Numbered from the stretch's first letter, positions 8,141 to 17,275 are shown. The stretch is DNA of 64,000 nucleotides from Salinicola aestuarinus (GCF_003206645.1 NZ_PZJP01000017.1:320577-384576); one strand, 5' to 3'. Made by a program: numbers and translations. Notes: generated from the sequence alone by a model not told the origin.

Positions 8141-8170
8141 CGCGAGGCGGCCTCGATGGGCCGCCTCGCG
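8141..8170. repeat. 12-bp perfect inverted repeat upstream of the SanA-type gene
   Basis: CGCGAGGCGGCC (8141-8152), six-base loop, GGCCGCCTCGCG (8159-8170). No T-run follows on either strand. If translation starts at 8129, this strong stem ends 12 bases before the start codon and could affect initiation of the SanA-type gene, or end read-through from sufT by a Rho-type mechanism. Confidence 0.7.
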
Positions 8171-8339
8171 GTGGGGTATGACAGTGGGACTCGCTACTCG
8201 ACATGGGGTGATCGATGCCTCAATCCATCTACGCCGGCCCGACATCGACCGAACCGTACGGCTCGACACGGCGATCTTCAAACTCATGCACCGACCGGCC
8301 AACAGTCAGCCTTGCGAACGCGGCGACAACCGACGTGCT

Positions 8340-8918
8340 TTAGAACATCCCGAGCTCTAGGCGCGCCTCTTCCGTCATCATCTCACGGCTCCACGGCGGA
8401 TCGAAAACAATTTCCACATGGACCTTGGCGAACTGCGGGGCGCCGAGAATCTTGCGTCGGGCATCCTCAGCGATCACATCCCCCATCCCGCAGCCGGGGG
8501 CCGTCAGCGTCATACGAATCACCACCATCCGCTCACCGGTGAGCAGGCGGTCGATCCGACAGCCGTAGACGAGACCCAGATCGACGATGTTGACCGGGAT
8601 TTCGGGGTCGAAGCAGGTCTTGAGCTGGTCCCAGACGAAGGCTTCCATTTCGGCCTCCGTCGCAGCCGGATCGAGCGTTGCCCGCTCCAGCGCCTCCAAT
8701 CCCAGCGCATCGAAATCGTGCCCCTCGATCAGATAGAGCCGGCCTTCATAGCCAACGCTGACAGAGCTGCCCTTGGCCTGCATGACCGAGACGACGCTAT
8801 CTTCGTCCAATGTGATCGTCTTGCCAAACGGGATGGAAATGACATCCACCGCCCGCTGTAGCGGCATCTCCTGACCTTTATAGAGGCCCTGGGCCGCCGG
8901 ATCCTGTGAAGCATTCAT
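8340..8918 (-). CDS. sufT: Fe-S cluster assembly protein SufT
   Basis: 192 residues. The C-terminal half is a MIP18/DUF59 domain with DPEIPVNIVDLGLVYGCRID and MTLTAPGCGMGDVIAEDARR, ending in FDPPWSREMMTEEARLELGM; the N-terminal part (PLQRAVDVISIPFGKTITLDED) is the SufT-specific extension. SufT is an accessory factor for maturation of Fe-S proteins under high demand (known in Staphylococcus). It begins 14 bases after sufS, as the last gene of this SUF operon. The ATG at 8918 fits the family; the longer open frame upstream lies inside sufS and is rejected. Confidence 0.92.
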   Translation of the reverse strand: MNASQDPAAQGLYKGQEMPLQRAVDVISIPFGKTITLDEDSVVSVMQAKGSSVSVGYEGRLYLIEGHDFDALGLEALERATLDPAATEAEMEAFVWDQLKTCFDPEIPVNIVDLGLVYGCRIDRLLTGERMVVIRMTLTAPGCGMGDVIAEDARRKILGAPQFAKVHVEIVFDPPWSREMMTEEARLELGMF

Positions 8919-8931
8919 GTCGTTCTCCCGT

Positions 8932-10173
8932 TCAGCGCAGCATGCCCAGCACGTGCTCGAGGGCATCGGCGAACGCGTCGATCTCTTCCGGGGTGTTATA
9001 CACCGCAAAAGAGGCGCGACAGGTGGCATCGAGGCCGAAATGTGCCAGCACCGGCTGGGCGCAGTGATGGCCGGTCCGAATTGCCACCCCGAGCTGATCG
9101 ATGAGCAGACCGATGTCCTGGGCGTGCGCGCCGTCGACGACGAACGACGCCACGCTCGCCTTCTCCGGCGCCGTACCGATGATACGCAGACCATCGATGC
9201 GCTCGAGTCGCTCGGTCGCGTGTCCAAGCAGCCACTGCTCCCAGGCAGCCAGACGTTCGATGCCGATGGCGTTGACCCAGTCGAGCGCAGCGCCAAGGCC
9301 GATCGCCTCGGCGACTGCCGGCGTCCCGGCCTCGAAACGATGCGGAATCCCCGCGAACTCGGTGCCCCGATCGAAGGAGACCCGGGAGATCATTTCGCCA
9401 CCCCCCTGCCAGGGTGGCATCGACTCCAGGATCGACGCCTTGGCGTAGAGCGCGCCGATACCCAGCGGCCCGTAGACCTTGTGCCCCGAGAACACGTAGA
9501 AGTCGGCATCCAGCGACTGCACATCGACCGACTGATGCGGGACTGCCTGGGCGCCATCGATCAGCACCCGCGCGTCGGCAGCGTGCGCCTCGCGGATGAT
9601 CTCGGCGACCGGATTCACCGTGCCGAGCGCGTTGGAAACGTGATTGACGCAGACCAGCCGCGTACGCTCATTGAGCATCCCGCGGTAGGCCTCGAGATCC
9701 AGCACGCCGCGCTCGTCCACCGGGATCACACGAATGACAATGCCCAGCGTGCGTTCGAGCAGCTGCCACGGCACGATATTCGAGTGATGCTCCATCAGCG
9801 ACACGATCACCTCGTCGCCGGCCGCCAGGTTGGCACGCCCCCAGCTGTTGGCTACCAGGTTGATCGCTTCGGTAGTCCCGCGCGTCATGACGATCTCACG
9901 CGCAGACGTGGCGTTGAGGTGTGCCTGGATCTTGGTCCTGGCACCCTCGTAGGCCGCGGTCGCCTCGTCGGCCAGGGTATGCAGGCCGCGATGGATGTTG
10001 GCGTTGTAGCGCCGATAGTAGTCGCTGAGACTCTCGATGACTGCCGAGGGCGTCTGGCTGGTTGCCGCGTTGTCGAGGTAGATCAGCGGCTTGCCGTGAA
10101 CTTCCCGATCCAGGATCGGGAAGTCGGCGCGCACGGCCGCGACATCGAGAGTGAGGTCGGTGAGCGCCGTCAT
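8932..10173 (-). CDS. sufS: Cysteine desulfurase SufS
   Basis: 413-residue PLP enzyme that takes sulfur from cysteine for Fe-S assembly. Visible are YLDNAATSQTP near the N-terminus, the PLP region IVSLMEHHSNIVPWQ, DGAQAVPHQSVDVQ, the Schiff-base lysine in YVFSGHKVYGPLG and the persulfide cysteine in AIRTGHHCAQPVL near the C-terminus (short type II loop as in SufS). AGGAGG precedes the ATG at 10173; the start lies one base from the sufD stop, so translation is coupled. The usual SufS partner SufE is not encoded in this operon. Confidence 0.96.
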   Translation of the reverse strand: MTALTDLTLDVAAVRADFPILDREVHGKPLIYLDNAATSQTPSAVIESLSDYYRRYNANIHRGLHTLADEATAAYEGARTKIQAHLNATSAREIVMTRGTTEAINLVANSWGRANLAAGDEVIVSLMEHHSNIVPWQLLERTLGIVIRVIPVDERGVLDLEAYRGMLNERTRLVCVNHVSNALGTVNPVAEIIREAHAADARVLIDGAQAVPHQSVDVQSLDADFYVFSGHKVYGPLGIGALYAKASILESMPPWQGGGEMISRVSFDRGTEFAGIPHRFEAGTPAVAEAIGLGAALDWVNAIGIERLAAWEQWLLGHATERLERIDGLRIIGTAPEKASVASFVVDGAHAQDIGLLIDQLGVAIRTGHHCAQPVLAHFGLDATCRASFAVYNTPEEIDAFADALEHVLGMLR

Positions 10174-10174
10174 C

Positions 10175-11512
10175 TCAAGCCTCCTGAACCGCCTCGGCGG
10201 TCTCCACCAGGTCGGCCAGGTTGAAGCGCTCCGGCAGGCGACCGGCGACGGCGCGCTCGACCCGCTCGGCAATGGCGTGGAGCTTGACCTGCTCCATGAC
10301 CTCGCCGGCGAACGCCAACGTCAGCAGCGCCCGCGCCATCGGTTCGTCAATTCCGCGAGCACGCAGACCATAGACCGCTTCTTCGTCGAGCTGGCCCGTC
10401 GTTGCCCCGTGGGAGCATTTGACGTCATCGGCGTAGATGACAAGCTCCGGCTTGGTATCGATCTCTGCCCGATCGGACAGCAGCAGGTTGGCGTTATTCT
10501 GATACGCCTCGATCTGCTGCGCGTCGCGTTTGACGTAGACCTTGCCGTTGAACACACCGTGGGCACGATCGTCGAGAATGCCCTTGTAGTTCTCATTGGA
10601 GAAAGTGCGCGGCGCGTTGTGATTGACCAGCGTGTGGTTGTCCACGTGCTGACGCCCCTGGACGAAGAACAGGCCGTTATAGCCCGTCTCGGCACCCTCG
10701 GCGTTGAGATCCGCGACCAGGTCGTTGCGCACCAGCGCGCCGCCCAGACTGAGATTGAACGAGTTGAAACGACTGTCACGCGTCTGGTCGACATGGATGC
10801 TGGCAATGTGGAGATCGCTCAGCGAGGCTTCCTGGAGCTTGTAGTGATCGATGATCGCTCCACGCTCCAGCAGCACCTCTGTCACCACGTTGGTGAAGTT
10901 GGCCGCCTCTTCCTCACCGAGATAGTGCTCGATGACCGTCGCTTCACTGTTGGCGCCCGCCATGATCAACACCCGCGGGTGACTCATCACCGGCACGTCG
11001 TTGGCACGCGAGAGCATCACCAGGGAAATCGGTTTCTCCACGACCGTACCGGGCGCTAGCCGAATGACCGCCCCTTCATCGGCGAACGCCGTGCTCAGCG
11101 CCGTAAAGGGCGAAAAGTCGACGCCGGCGAGACGCCCCAACGACCCACCGATCGCCTCGGCATCCTGATCGATAGCCTGCGAAAGCGGCTGGACGCTGGC
11201 GCCGGCGGGCAACCCTTCCAGATCGGAGAGCTCGGCATTGAAGCGGCCGTCGACAAACACCAGCTGGTAGGCATCGAGCGCCAGGCGCTGGCTCTCGAAC
11301 TGATCGCGATCGTAGTCGGCGTGGGTGGCGAGGCCAAAGTCGCCGTCCGCGATGCGTCGCACGTCAGTGTATTTCCACTCTTCATCGCGACGCGTCGGGA
11401 ACCCGATCGCCTCGAAGCGTGCCGCGCCCGCCTGACGACGCGCCGCGACCCAGCTAGGCTCGTCGCCACGACGCGCGGGAAGACGCTCGAGAAAGCGTTG
11501 CGGTGCACTCAT
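10175..11512 (-). CDS. sufD: Fe-S cluster scaffold subunit SufD
   Basis: 445 residues of the SufBD family, a right-handed beta-helix protein that pairs with SufB on the SufBC2D scaffold. Hallmarks: an N-terminal helical part with FPTRRDEEWKYTDVRRI, ARSTD-like central beta-helix text, HNAPRTFSNENYKGILDDRA and the conserved SufD end VIYADDVKCSHGATTGQLDE with GLRARGIDEPMARALL. The start ATG overlaps the sufC stop by four bases and the stop abuts sufS, as expected for a tightly coupled operon. Confidence 0.95.
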   Translation of the reverse strand: MSAPQRFLERLPARRGDEPSWVAARRQAGAARFEAIGFPTRRDEEWKYTDVRRIADGDFGLATHADYDRDQFESQRLALDAYQLVFVDGRFNAELSDLEGLPAGASVQPLSQAIDQDAEAIGGSLGRLAGVDFSPFTALSTAFADEGAVIRLAPGTVVEKPISLVMLSRANDVPVMSHPRVLIMAGANSEATVIEHYLGEEEAANFTNVVTEVLLERGAIIDHYKLQEASLSDLHIASIHVDQTRDSRFNSFNLSLGGALVRNDLVADLNAEGAETGYNGLFFVQGRQHVDNHTLVNHNAPRTFSNENYKGILDDRAHGVFNGKVYVKRDAQQIEAYQNNANLLLSDRAEIDTKPELVIYADDVKCSHGATTGQLDEEAVYGLRARGIDEPMARALLTLAFAGEVMEQVKLHAIAERVERAVAGRLPERFNLADLVETAEAVQEA

Positions 11513-12261
11513 GCAGCGGACTCCTCCACGACCCAGTCGTAGCCGCGGGATTCGAGTTCGAGGGCGAGGCTCTTGTCGCCGCTCTTGGCGATGCGACCGT
11601 CGACCAGCACGTGGACGCGATCCGGCTCGATGTGATTGAGCAGACGTTGATAGTGCGTCACCAGCAGAATCGCGCGATCGGCGTTGCGCAGCGAGTTGAC
11701 GCCCTGCGCCACGACCTTCATGGCGTCGATATCGAGACCGGAGTCGATCTCGTCAAGCATCGCGAGTTTCGGCTGAAGCACCAGCATCTGCAGGATCTCG
11801 TTGCGCTTTTTCTCGCCGCCGGAGAAGCCTTCGTTGACGGCGCGCTGCAGAAAGCTCGGGTCCATCTTCATCTCGGCGCTCTTCTCACGCACCAGCTTCA
11901 TGAACTCCGGCGCCGGAATTTCGCCTTCCCCCCGCGCTGCCCGCGCGGCGTTCAACGCCGCCTTGAGCAGATAGATGTTCTTCACACCCGGAATTTCGAT
12001 GGGATATTGAAAGCCGAGCAGCAGACCGGCACGCGCGCGCTCTTCGATCTCCATCTCGAGCACGTCCCGACCTTCGAACAGGATGCTGCCCTGAGTGACT
12101 TCGTAGCCGTCCTTGCCGGCAATAACCGCCGACAGCGTGGACTTGCCGGCCCCGTTCGGACCCATGATGGCGTGAACTTCGCCAGCGTTGACGGTCAGAT
12201 CGAGACCCTTGAGGATCGCCTTGCCCTCGACCGTGACGTGCAGATTCTTGACTTCGAGCAT
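11509..12261 (-). CDS. sufC: Fe-S assembly ATPase SufC
   Basis: 250-residue ABC ATPase. Walker A GPNGAGKST is near residues 34-42, the signature motif reads FSGGEKKRNEILQM, followed by Walker B LAMLDEIDSGLDIDAMKVV and the H-loop LLVTHYQRLLNHI. ATP hydrolysis by SufC drives conformational change of the SufBC2D complex in the cytoplasm. It lies between sufB (83-base gap) and sufD (4-base overlap). Confidence 0.97.
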   Translation of the reverse strand: MLEVKNLHVTVEGKAILKGLDLTVNAGEVHAIMGPNGAGKSTLSAVIAGKDGYEVTQGSILFEGRDVLEMEIEERARAGLLLGFQYPIEIPGVKNIYLLKAALNAARAARGEGEIPAPEFMKLVREKSAEMKMDPSFLQRAVNEGFSGGEKKRNEILQMLVLQPKLAMLDEIDSGLDIDAMKVVAQGVNSLRNADRAILLVTHYQRLLNHIEPDRVHVLVDGRIAKSGDKSLALELESRGYDWVVEESAA

Positions 12262-12344
12262 GTGTAACCCTTCAGACGAACTTGGAACCAGGGGGAGGCG
12301 CCGCGGCGCACTCCCGACAGTGACGCGTGACTTCGGCGGTCGCG

Positions 12345-13787
12345 TCAGCCCACCGAGCCTTCGAGCGTGACGTTGAGCAGCGCTTCGGCCTCGACCGCAA
12401 ACTCCATCGGCAGCTCCTGGAAGACATCCTTGCAGAAGCCGTTGACGATCATGCTGACCGCGTCCTCTTCATCGATCCCGCGAGCGCGGCAGTAGAAGAG
12501 CTGATCATCGGCGATCTTGGAGGTGGTCGCCTCGTGCTCGACGGTCGATGTCGAGTTGCCGATCTCCTGGTACGGAAAGGTGTGCGCACCGCACTGGTCA
12601 CCGATCAGCAGCGAGTCGCACTGGGTGTAGTTGCGCGCGCCCTTGGCACGAGACCCGACCTTGACCAGACCGCGATACGCCTGGTCACTACGACCGGCGG
12701 CAATCCCCTTGGAGATGATCGTCGAGCGGGTGTTCTCGCCGAGGTGAATCATCTTGGTGCCGGTGTCCGCCTGCTGACGGCCATTCGTCACCGCCACGGA
12801 GTAGAACTCGCCGACGCTATCCTTGCCGCGCAGCATGCACGAGGGATACTTCCAGGTGATGGCCGAGCCGGTTTCGACCTGCGTCCAGCTGATGCGCGAC
12901 CGATCCCCGCGGCAGTCGCCCCGCTTGGTCACGAAGTTATAGATGCCGCCCTTGCCATCCTCGTCACCCGGGTACCAGTTCTGCACCGTGGAGTACTTGA
13001 TGTAGGCGTCTTCCAGCGCGACCAGCTCGACGACCGCGGCGTGGAGCTGATTCTCGTCACGCTGCGGCGCCGTGCAACCCTCGAGGTAGGAGACCTGAGC
13101 CCGCTTGTCACAGATGATCAGCGTGCGCTCGAACTGGCCCGTGTTGGCGGCGTTGATGCGGAAGTAGGTGGAGAGCTCCATCGGGCACTTCACGCCTTCC
13201 GGGACGTAGACGAAGGAGCCATCGGTAAACACTGCCGAGTTGAGCGCGGCGAAGTAGTTGTCCGACTGCGGCACCACCGTGCCGAGATATTGCTGAACGA
13301 GCTCCGGATAGTCGCGGATCGCCTCGGAGATCGAGCAGAAGATGACGCCCGCTTCTCCCAGCTTCTCCTTGAAGGTGGTCGTCACCGAGACGGAGTCGAA
13401 GACGGCATCGACGGCGACGCCCGCCAGTGCCGCACGCTCGTGCAGCGGAATGCCCAGCTTCTCGTAGGTCTCGAGCAGCTTGGGATCGACTTCATCGAGG
13501 CTCTGCGGGCGATCCTCAGGCTTTTTCGGGGCGCTGAAATAGGAAATCGCCTGATAATCGATCGGCGGATAGTCGAGATGCGCCCAGGAGGGCGTGGTCA
13601 TCTCGAGCCAGCGGTGGTAGGCCTCGAGACGCCAGTCGAGCATCCATTGGGGCTCACCCTTCTTCTGCGAGATGAAAGCGATGACACTCTCGTCCAGGCC
13701 CGGGGGCAAGGTGTCGCTCTCGATGTCGGTCACGAACCCCTGCTTGTACTCGCGACGAACCAACTGCTCCATTTCTTCGCTAGCCAT
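12345..13787 (-). CDS. sufB: Fe-S cluster scaffold protein SufB
   Basis: 480 residues, the normal SufB length. Characteristic text includes GFVTDIESDTLPPGLDESVI near the N-terminus, MLDWRLEAYHRWLEM, LSTYFRINAANTGQFERTLI and the end VEHEATTSKIADDQLFYCRARGIDEEDAVSMIVNGF; the Cys in FYCRARGIDEE matches the conserved SufB cysteine proposed as cluster or sulfur acceptor. It is the first structural gene after the regulator gene, 121 bases downstream. A 547-codon open frame on the other strand is only its GC-rich shadow. Confidence 0.97.
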   Translation of the reverse strand: MASEEMEQLVRREYKQGFVTDIESDTLPPGLDESVIAFISQKKGEPQWMLDWRLEAYHRWLEMTTPSWAHLDYPPIDYQAISYFSAPKKPEDRPQSLDEVDPKLLETYEKLGIPLHERAALAGVAVDAVFDSVSVTTTFKEKLGEAGVIFCSISEAIRDYPELVQQYLGTVVPQSDNYFAALNSAVFTDGSFVYVPEGVKCPMELSTYFRINAANTGQFERTLIICDKRAQVSYLEGCTAPQRDENQLHAAVVELVALEDAYIKYSTVQNWYPGDEDGKGGIYNFVTKRGDCRGDRSRISWTQVETGSAITWKYPSCMLRGKDSVGEFYSVAVTNGRQQADTGTKMIHLGENTRSTIISKGIAAGRSDQAYRGLVKVGSRAKGARNYTQCDSLLIGDQCGAHTFPYQEIGNSTSTVEHEATTSKIADDQLFYCRARGIDEEDAVSMIVNGFCKDVFQELPMEFAVEAEALLNVTLEGSVG

Positions 13788-13908
13788 GGTCTCCTCTCCT
13801 CTCGTGTCGAGAGTCTTATCGTGGCGGCTCGTGCTTCTGGACCGCAGCGCACCGCCTTATCTCGATCGGTGGCGCCCTCTCCTCGAGGTCACCAACCCTG
13901 TGTTTGCA

Positions 13909-14376
13909 TCAGCCTTCGTGCGCGTCGGACAGCGTCACACTCTGTATGGGGGGGTGCACCGGCAGCTTGATCGGCGACGATTGCGCCAGCTGCGCCAGCG
14001 TCACCCCATCGAGCAGGGTCCGAATCGCAAGCGAGACCCGCTGCCAGTTGTTGGCCACGCCGCAGACCTCCATCAGATCGCACTCGCCATCGGCGTGACT
14101 GCACTCGGTCATGCCGATGGGCCCTTCGATGGCGACGATGATGTCGCTCGCCGAGATGTCGTCCGGCGAACGCGACAACACGTAGCCACCTTGCGCCCCA
14201 CGCCGAGAGACCACCAAGCCGCCTTTCGCCAACATCTTCAATGTCTTGCCGACAGTGGGATAGGGCAGATTGGCGGTTTCGGCAAGCTCCGAAGCGGTGT
14301 GAGCTCGCAACGGGTCCCGAGCGATCTGTGCCATGATCACGGCCGCGTAGTCGGTCAGCTTCGACAGTTTCAACAT
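13909..14376 (-). CDS. Rrf2/IscR-type SUF operon regulator
   Basis: 155 residues. An N-terminal winged helix-turn-helix (LKLSKLTDYAAVIMAQIA, ASELAETANLPYPTVGKTLK, GGLVVSRRGAQGGYVLSR) is followed by three cysteines, Cys92, Cys99 and Cys105, spaced almost exactly like the cluster ligands of IscR (92, 98, 104). It therefore probably senses Fe-S status through its own [2Fe-2S] cluster (inference). It belongs to the proteobacterial SUF regulator subfamily, often named SufR. First gene of the operon, preceded by an IscR-like operator, which implies autoregulation. Confidence 0.92.
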   Translation of the reverse strand: MLKLSKLTDYAAVIMAQIARDPLRAHTASELAETANLPYPTVGKTLKMLAKGGLVVSRRGAQGGYVLSRSPDDISASDIIVAIEGPIGMTECSHADGECDLMEVCGVANNWQRVSLAIRTLLDGVTLAQLAQSSPIKLPVHPPIQSVTLSDAHEG

Positions 14377-14407
14377 GCCTCGCTGCCTCGGTCGTTAAGT
14401 ATCATTG

Positions 14408-14432
14408 ATATAGGACTATTTTAGTCCTGTTT
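14408..14432 (-). promoter_or_regulatory. IscR type-1-like operator in front of the SUF regulator gene
   Basis: The core GACTATTTTAGTC at 14414-14426 fits the IscR type-1 core GACTRWWWYAGTC at every position. It lies within the perfect inverted repeat AGGACTA-TTT-TAGTCCT (14412-14428) and is flanked by ATA on the left. It is about 40 bases upstream of the regulator ATG, so bound protein would block the operon promoter. Likely the autoregulatory site for the whole SUF operon. Confidence 0.75.
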
Positions 14433-14595
14433 GGCGACGCGTGTGAACCCTATTCGCGGCAAGCCGAGCGACAGGGGGCATCTGATCCATCGGAAGGGCT
14501 CAACCCTCATGCCGGGCGACGTGAGGGTGTCGCGCTCACCGGCCGGTAGCCGGCGAGCGCTTCAGGGTCATGCTGTGGAGCGAAACGAACGCGAC

Positions 14596-15888
14596 TCAAT
14601 CGAACGGATTGCGCAGCACGATCGTTTCGTTGCGATCCGGGCCGGTAGAGATGATATCGATCGGGGTCCCGACCTCTTCTTCGAGGAAGGTGATGTAGGC
14701 CTTGGCGTTGGCGGGCAAATCATCGACGCGCTTCACGCCGAGGGTCGACTCGTTCCAGCCGGCCAGCTCGTGATAGACCGGCTCGATCACCTCGTAGCCT
14801 TCCGAATCCACGGGATTATCGATGGTCTGGCCATCCTTGCTGCGGTAGCCGACGCAGACACGGATGGTTTCGAGGCCATCGAGCACGTCGAGCTTGGTCA
14901 GACAGATGCCGGACACCGAGTTGATCTGTACGGCATGGCGGAGTGCCACGGCGTCGAACCAGCCACAGCGGCGTGCCCGGCCGGTGGTCGCGCCGAACTC
15001 GTGGCCTTTTTCCGCCAGATGACGCCCGAACTCATCGAAGAGTTCCGTCGGGAACGGGCCGGAGCCTACCCGTGTGGTGTAAGCCTTGGTGATCCCCAGT
15101 ACGTAATCCAGGTAGAGCGGACCGACGCCGGAACCGGTCGCGGTGCCGCCGGCCGTCGTGTTGGAGCTGGTCACGTAGGGATAGGTGCCGTGATCGATGT
15201 CGAGCAGCGACCCCTGAGCCCCCTCGAAGAGGATGTTCTCGCCGGCTTTGCGGAAGTCATGCACCAGAGAAACGGTATCGCAGACCATCGGCCGCAGCTC
15301 TTCGGCGAACGCCATCGCCTGCTCCAGCACCTCCTGGAAATCCACTGCCGGCTCGCCGTGGTAACGCGTCAGCACAAAATTGTGGTAGTCCAGCACTTCC
15401 CCCAGTTTGGAGGCAAAGCGTTCACGGTGCAGGATGTCGCCGAGACGCAGCCCGCGGCGCGCGACCTTGTCTTCGTAGGCGGGACCGATACCGCGGCCGG
15501 TGGTGCCGATCTTGGCAACACCGCGCGCCTTCTCACGGGCCTGATCGAGGCGCACGTGATAAGGCAGGATCAGCGGGCAGGCTGGCGACAGGCGCAGCCG
15601 TTCACGAACCGGCACGCCCTTCGCTTCCAGCGTCTTGATCTCGTCGATCAGTGCTTCTGGCGACAGGACGACCCCGTTGCCGATGACGCAGATCTTGTCG
15701 TCGCGCAGCACGCCGGATGGAATCAGGTGAAGAACGGTTTTCTCACCATCGATCACCAGCGTATGACCTGCGTTATGCCCGCCCTGAAAGCGGACCACGG
15801 CACTGGCGGATTCGGTCAGGAGATCGACGACCTTGCCCTTGCCCTCGTCTCCCCACTGAGTTCCCAATACGACTACGTTCTTACCCAT
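14596..15888 (-). CDS. purA: Adenylosuccinate synthetase PurA
   Basis: 430 residues. GTP-dependent conversion of IMP and aspartate to adenylosuccinate, first step to AMP. The N-terminus MGKNVVVLGTQWGDEGKGKVVDLL carries the phosphate-binding loop with Asp14 and Lys17; further motifs are RFQGGHNAGHTLV, GTTGRGIGPAYEDK, EGAQGSLLDIDHGTYPYVTSSN and TTGRARRCGWFD. The ATG at 15888 fits the invariant start of the family; an open frame 27 codons longer is rejected. It lies 85 bases after hisZ on the same strand; purA next to hisZ is a common arrangement in gammaproteobacteria. Confidence 0.98.
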   Translation of the reverse strand: MGKNVVVLGTQWGDEGKGKVVDLLTESASAVVRFQGGHNAGHTLVIDGEKTVLHLIPSGVLRDDKICVIGNGVVLSPEALIDEIKTLEAKGVPVRERLRLSPACPLILPYHVRLDQAREKARGVAKIGTTGRGIGPAYEDKVARRGLRLGDILHRERFASKLGEVLDYHNFVLTRYHGEPAVDFQEVLEQAMAFAEELRPMVCDTVSLVHDFRKAGENILFEGAQGSLLDIDHGTYPYVTSSNTTAGGTATGSGVGPLYLDYVLGITKAYTTRVGSGPFPTELFDEFGRHLAEKGHEFGATTGRARRCGWFDAVALRHAVQINSVSGICLTKLDVLDGLETIRVCVGYRSKDGQTIDNPVDSEGYEVIEPVYHELAGWNESTLGVKRVDDLPANAKAYITFLEEEVGTPIDIISTGPDRNETIVLRNPFD

Positions 15889-15973
15889 TGCTTTCGTCTC
15901 TCGGTCAGCTCGTCGCGATCCAGCGATCGCGAACAGTACGCTCTGTCGACACCGGCTCGCGCCGGCCACCGAC

Positions 15974-17155
15974 TCAGTTCAGCGGCTCGATCCGCCAGGC
16001 GCTATCCCTGAGCGTCAGCTGGCGATTGCAGCGATGCGCCGCCGGGCCTGTCTGCTGGCCGGGCAGTGCTTGAATCACGCGCTCTCCCTGAGCACGCAGC
16101 GCCGCGATGGTCTCGATGAGCGCCGCGTCGCCCGACGCCGGCGCCCAGATACCGTCGACGCCGGGTTCGCGCGCCGCCAGCGTCGCCAGCGGCTTGAGAT
16201 CCATCGAAAAGCCCGTTGCCGGGCGAGGACGGCCAAAATCGCGTCCGGTGTCATCATAGCGCCCGCCCTTGGCGAGCGCCTGACCGTATCCCGGAACGTA
16301 GGCGGCGAAAACCATCCCGGTGTGGTACTGGTAGCCGCGAAGCTCGGCCAGATCGAAGTAGACCGATACGCCGGGATGGGCGTCGGTCACTGCCTGGTGT
16401 AGCCGAACCAGCTGATCGAGCGAGGCCTTCACGGCGTCCGGGCCATTGGCCAGCGACGTCTGCGCCTGCTCGAGAACCTCCGCCCCGCCGTGCAGGCGCG
16501 GCAGCTGGCCTAGCATTCTGGCAAGCTCCGGGTCGCTGACGTGCTCGGCGACGAGCTGATCGACCGCGTTGAACGCCTTGCGCTCGATCGCTTCGAACAG
16601 CGCCCGCTCGGCTTCGGCCGGCCAGTTGGCGGCGCGTATCAGCGCGCGATAGATCGTGATGTGGCTTAGCGCCAGATGGATGCGGGTCGCACCGGCAACT
16701 TCGAGGCTCGAAAGCGCCAACTTCAGAATCTCGATATCCGCCTCGAGACCCGCGTGGCCGAACAGCTCCACGCCCACCTGCGTCGGGCTGCGCCCGCCCT
16801 GATGCTTATCGGCCTGGGCGCGCAGCACCGTGGTGCAGTAGCAAAGCCTAACCGGGCCTTCCCGTTTGAGGGAGTGCGCATCCATCCGCGCGACCTGCGG
16901 CGTGACATCGGCGCTGGCGCCCATCATCCGCCCGGTGAGTTGGTCGGTGAGCTTGAAGGTCTGCAGATCAAGGTCGGTACCCGTACCCGTCAGCAGCGAG
17001 TCGAGGAACTCCACGGCTGGCGGCATGACCAGGTCGTAGCCCCAGCGGTCGTAGAGATCGAGCAGCGCCCGGCGCAGCTCCTCCATGCGGGTCGCTTGCG
17101 GCGGCAGGACTTCGTCCATGCCGTCGGGAAGCAACCAGCGGTCAGCGATCGTCAT
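15974..17155 (-). CDS. hisZ: ATP phosphoribosyltransferase regulatory subunit HisZ
   Basis: 393 residues, histidyl-tRNA synthetase paralogue lacking the anticodon-binding domain. HisRS-like class II motifs are present: DGMDEVLPPQATRMEELRR at the N-terminus, MMGASADVTPQVARMDAH (motif 2 region), FDLAELRGYQYHTGMVFAAY and a degenerate GGRYDDTGRDFGRPRPATGFSMDL. HisZ activates the short form of HisG, the first enzyme of histidine synthesis; hisG is not in the window. The ATG at 17155 follows AGGACAG. It precedes purA on the same strand. Confidence 0.95.
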   Translation of the reverse strand: MTIADRWLLPDGMDEVLPPQATRMEELRRALLDLYDRWGYDLVMPPAVEFLDSLLTGTGTDLDLQTFKLTDQLTGRMMGASADVTPQVARMDAHSLKREGPVRLCYCTTVLRAQADKHQGGRSPTQVGVELFGHAGLEADIEILKLALSSLEVAGATRIHLALSHITIYRALIRAANWPAEAERALFEAIERKAFNAVDQLVAEHVSDPELARMLGQLPRLHGGAEVLEQAQTSLANGPDAVKASLDQLVRLHQAVTDAHPGVSVYFDLAELRGYQYHTGMVFAAYVPGYGQALAKGGRYDDTGRDFGRPRPATGFSMDLKPLATLAAREPGVDGIWAPASGDAALIETIAALRAQGERVIQALPGQQTGPAAHRCNRQLTLRDSAWRIEPLN

Positions 17156-17275
17156 GAGCCTGTCCTGCCAAGCGATAAATCTGTCGGGGTGAGGGAATCG
17201 CAAACGCGGCCTCTCTCGTCACGCTTCGAGACAGCCGTCCCCGACGGGAAGCGGCATCACGTTTACGATTTGCAC

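Noticed and set aside
12327..13970. A 547-codon open frame on the plus strand opposite sufB
   Set aside because: It is in register with the GC-rich third positions of sufB and shows no family features; sufB is unambiguous. The same applies to long plus-strand frames opposite sufS, sufD, sufC and purA.
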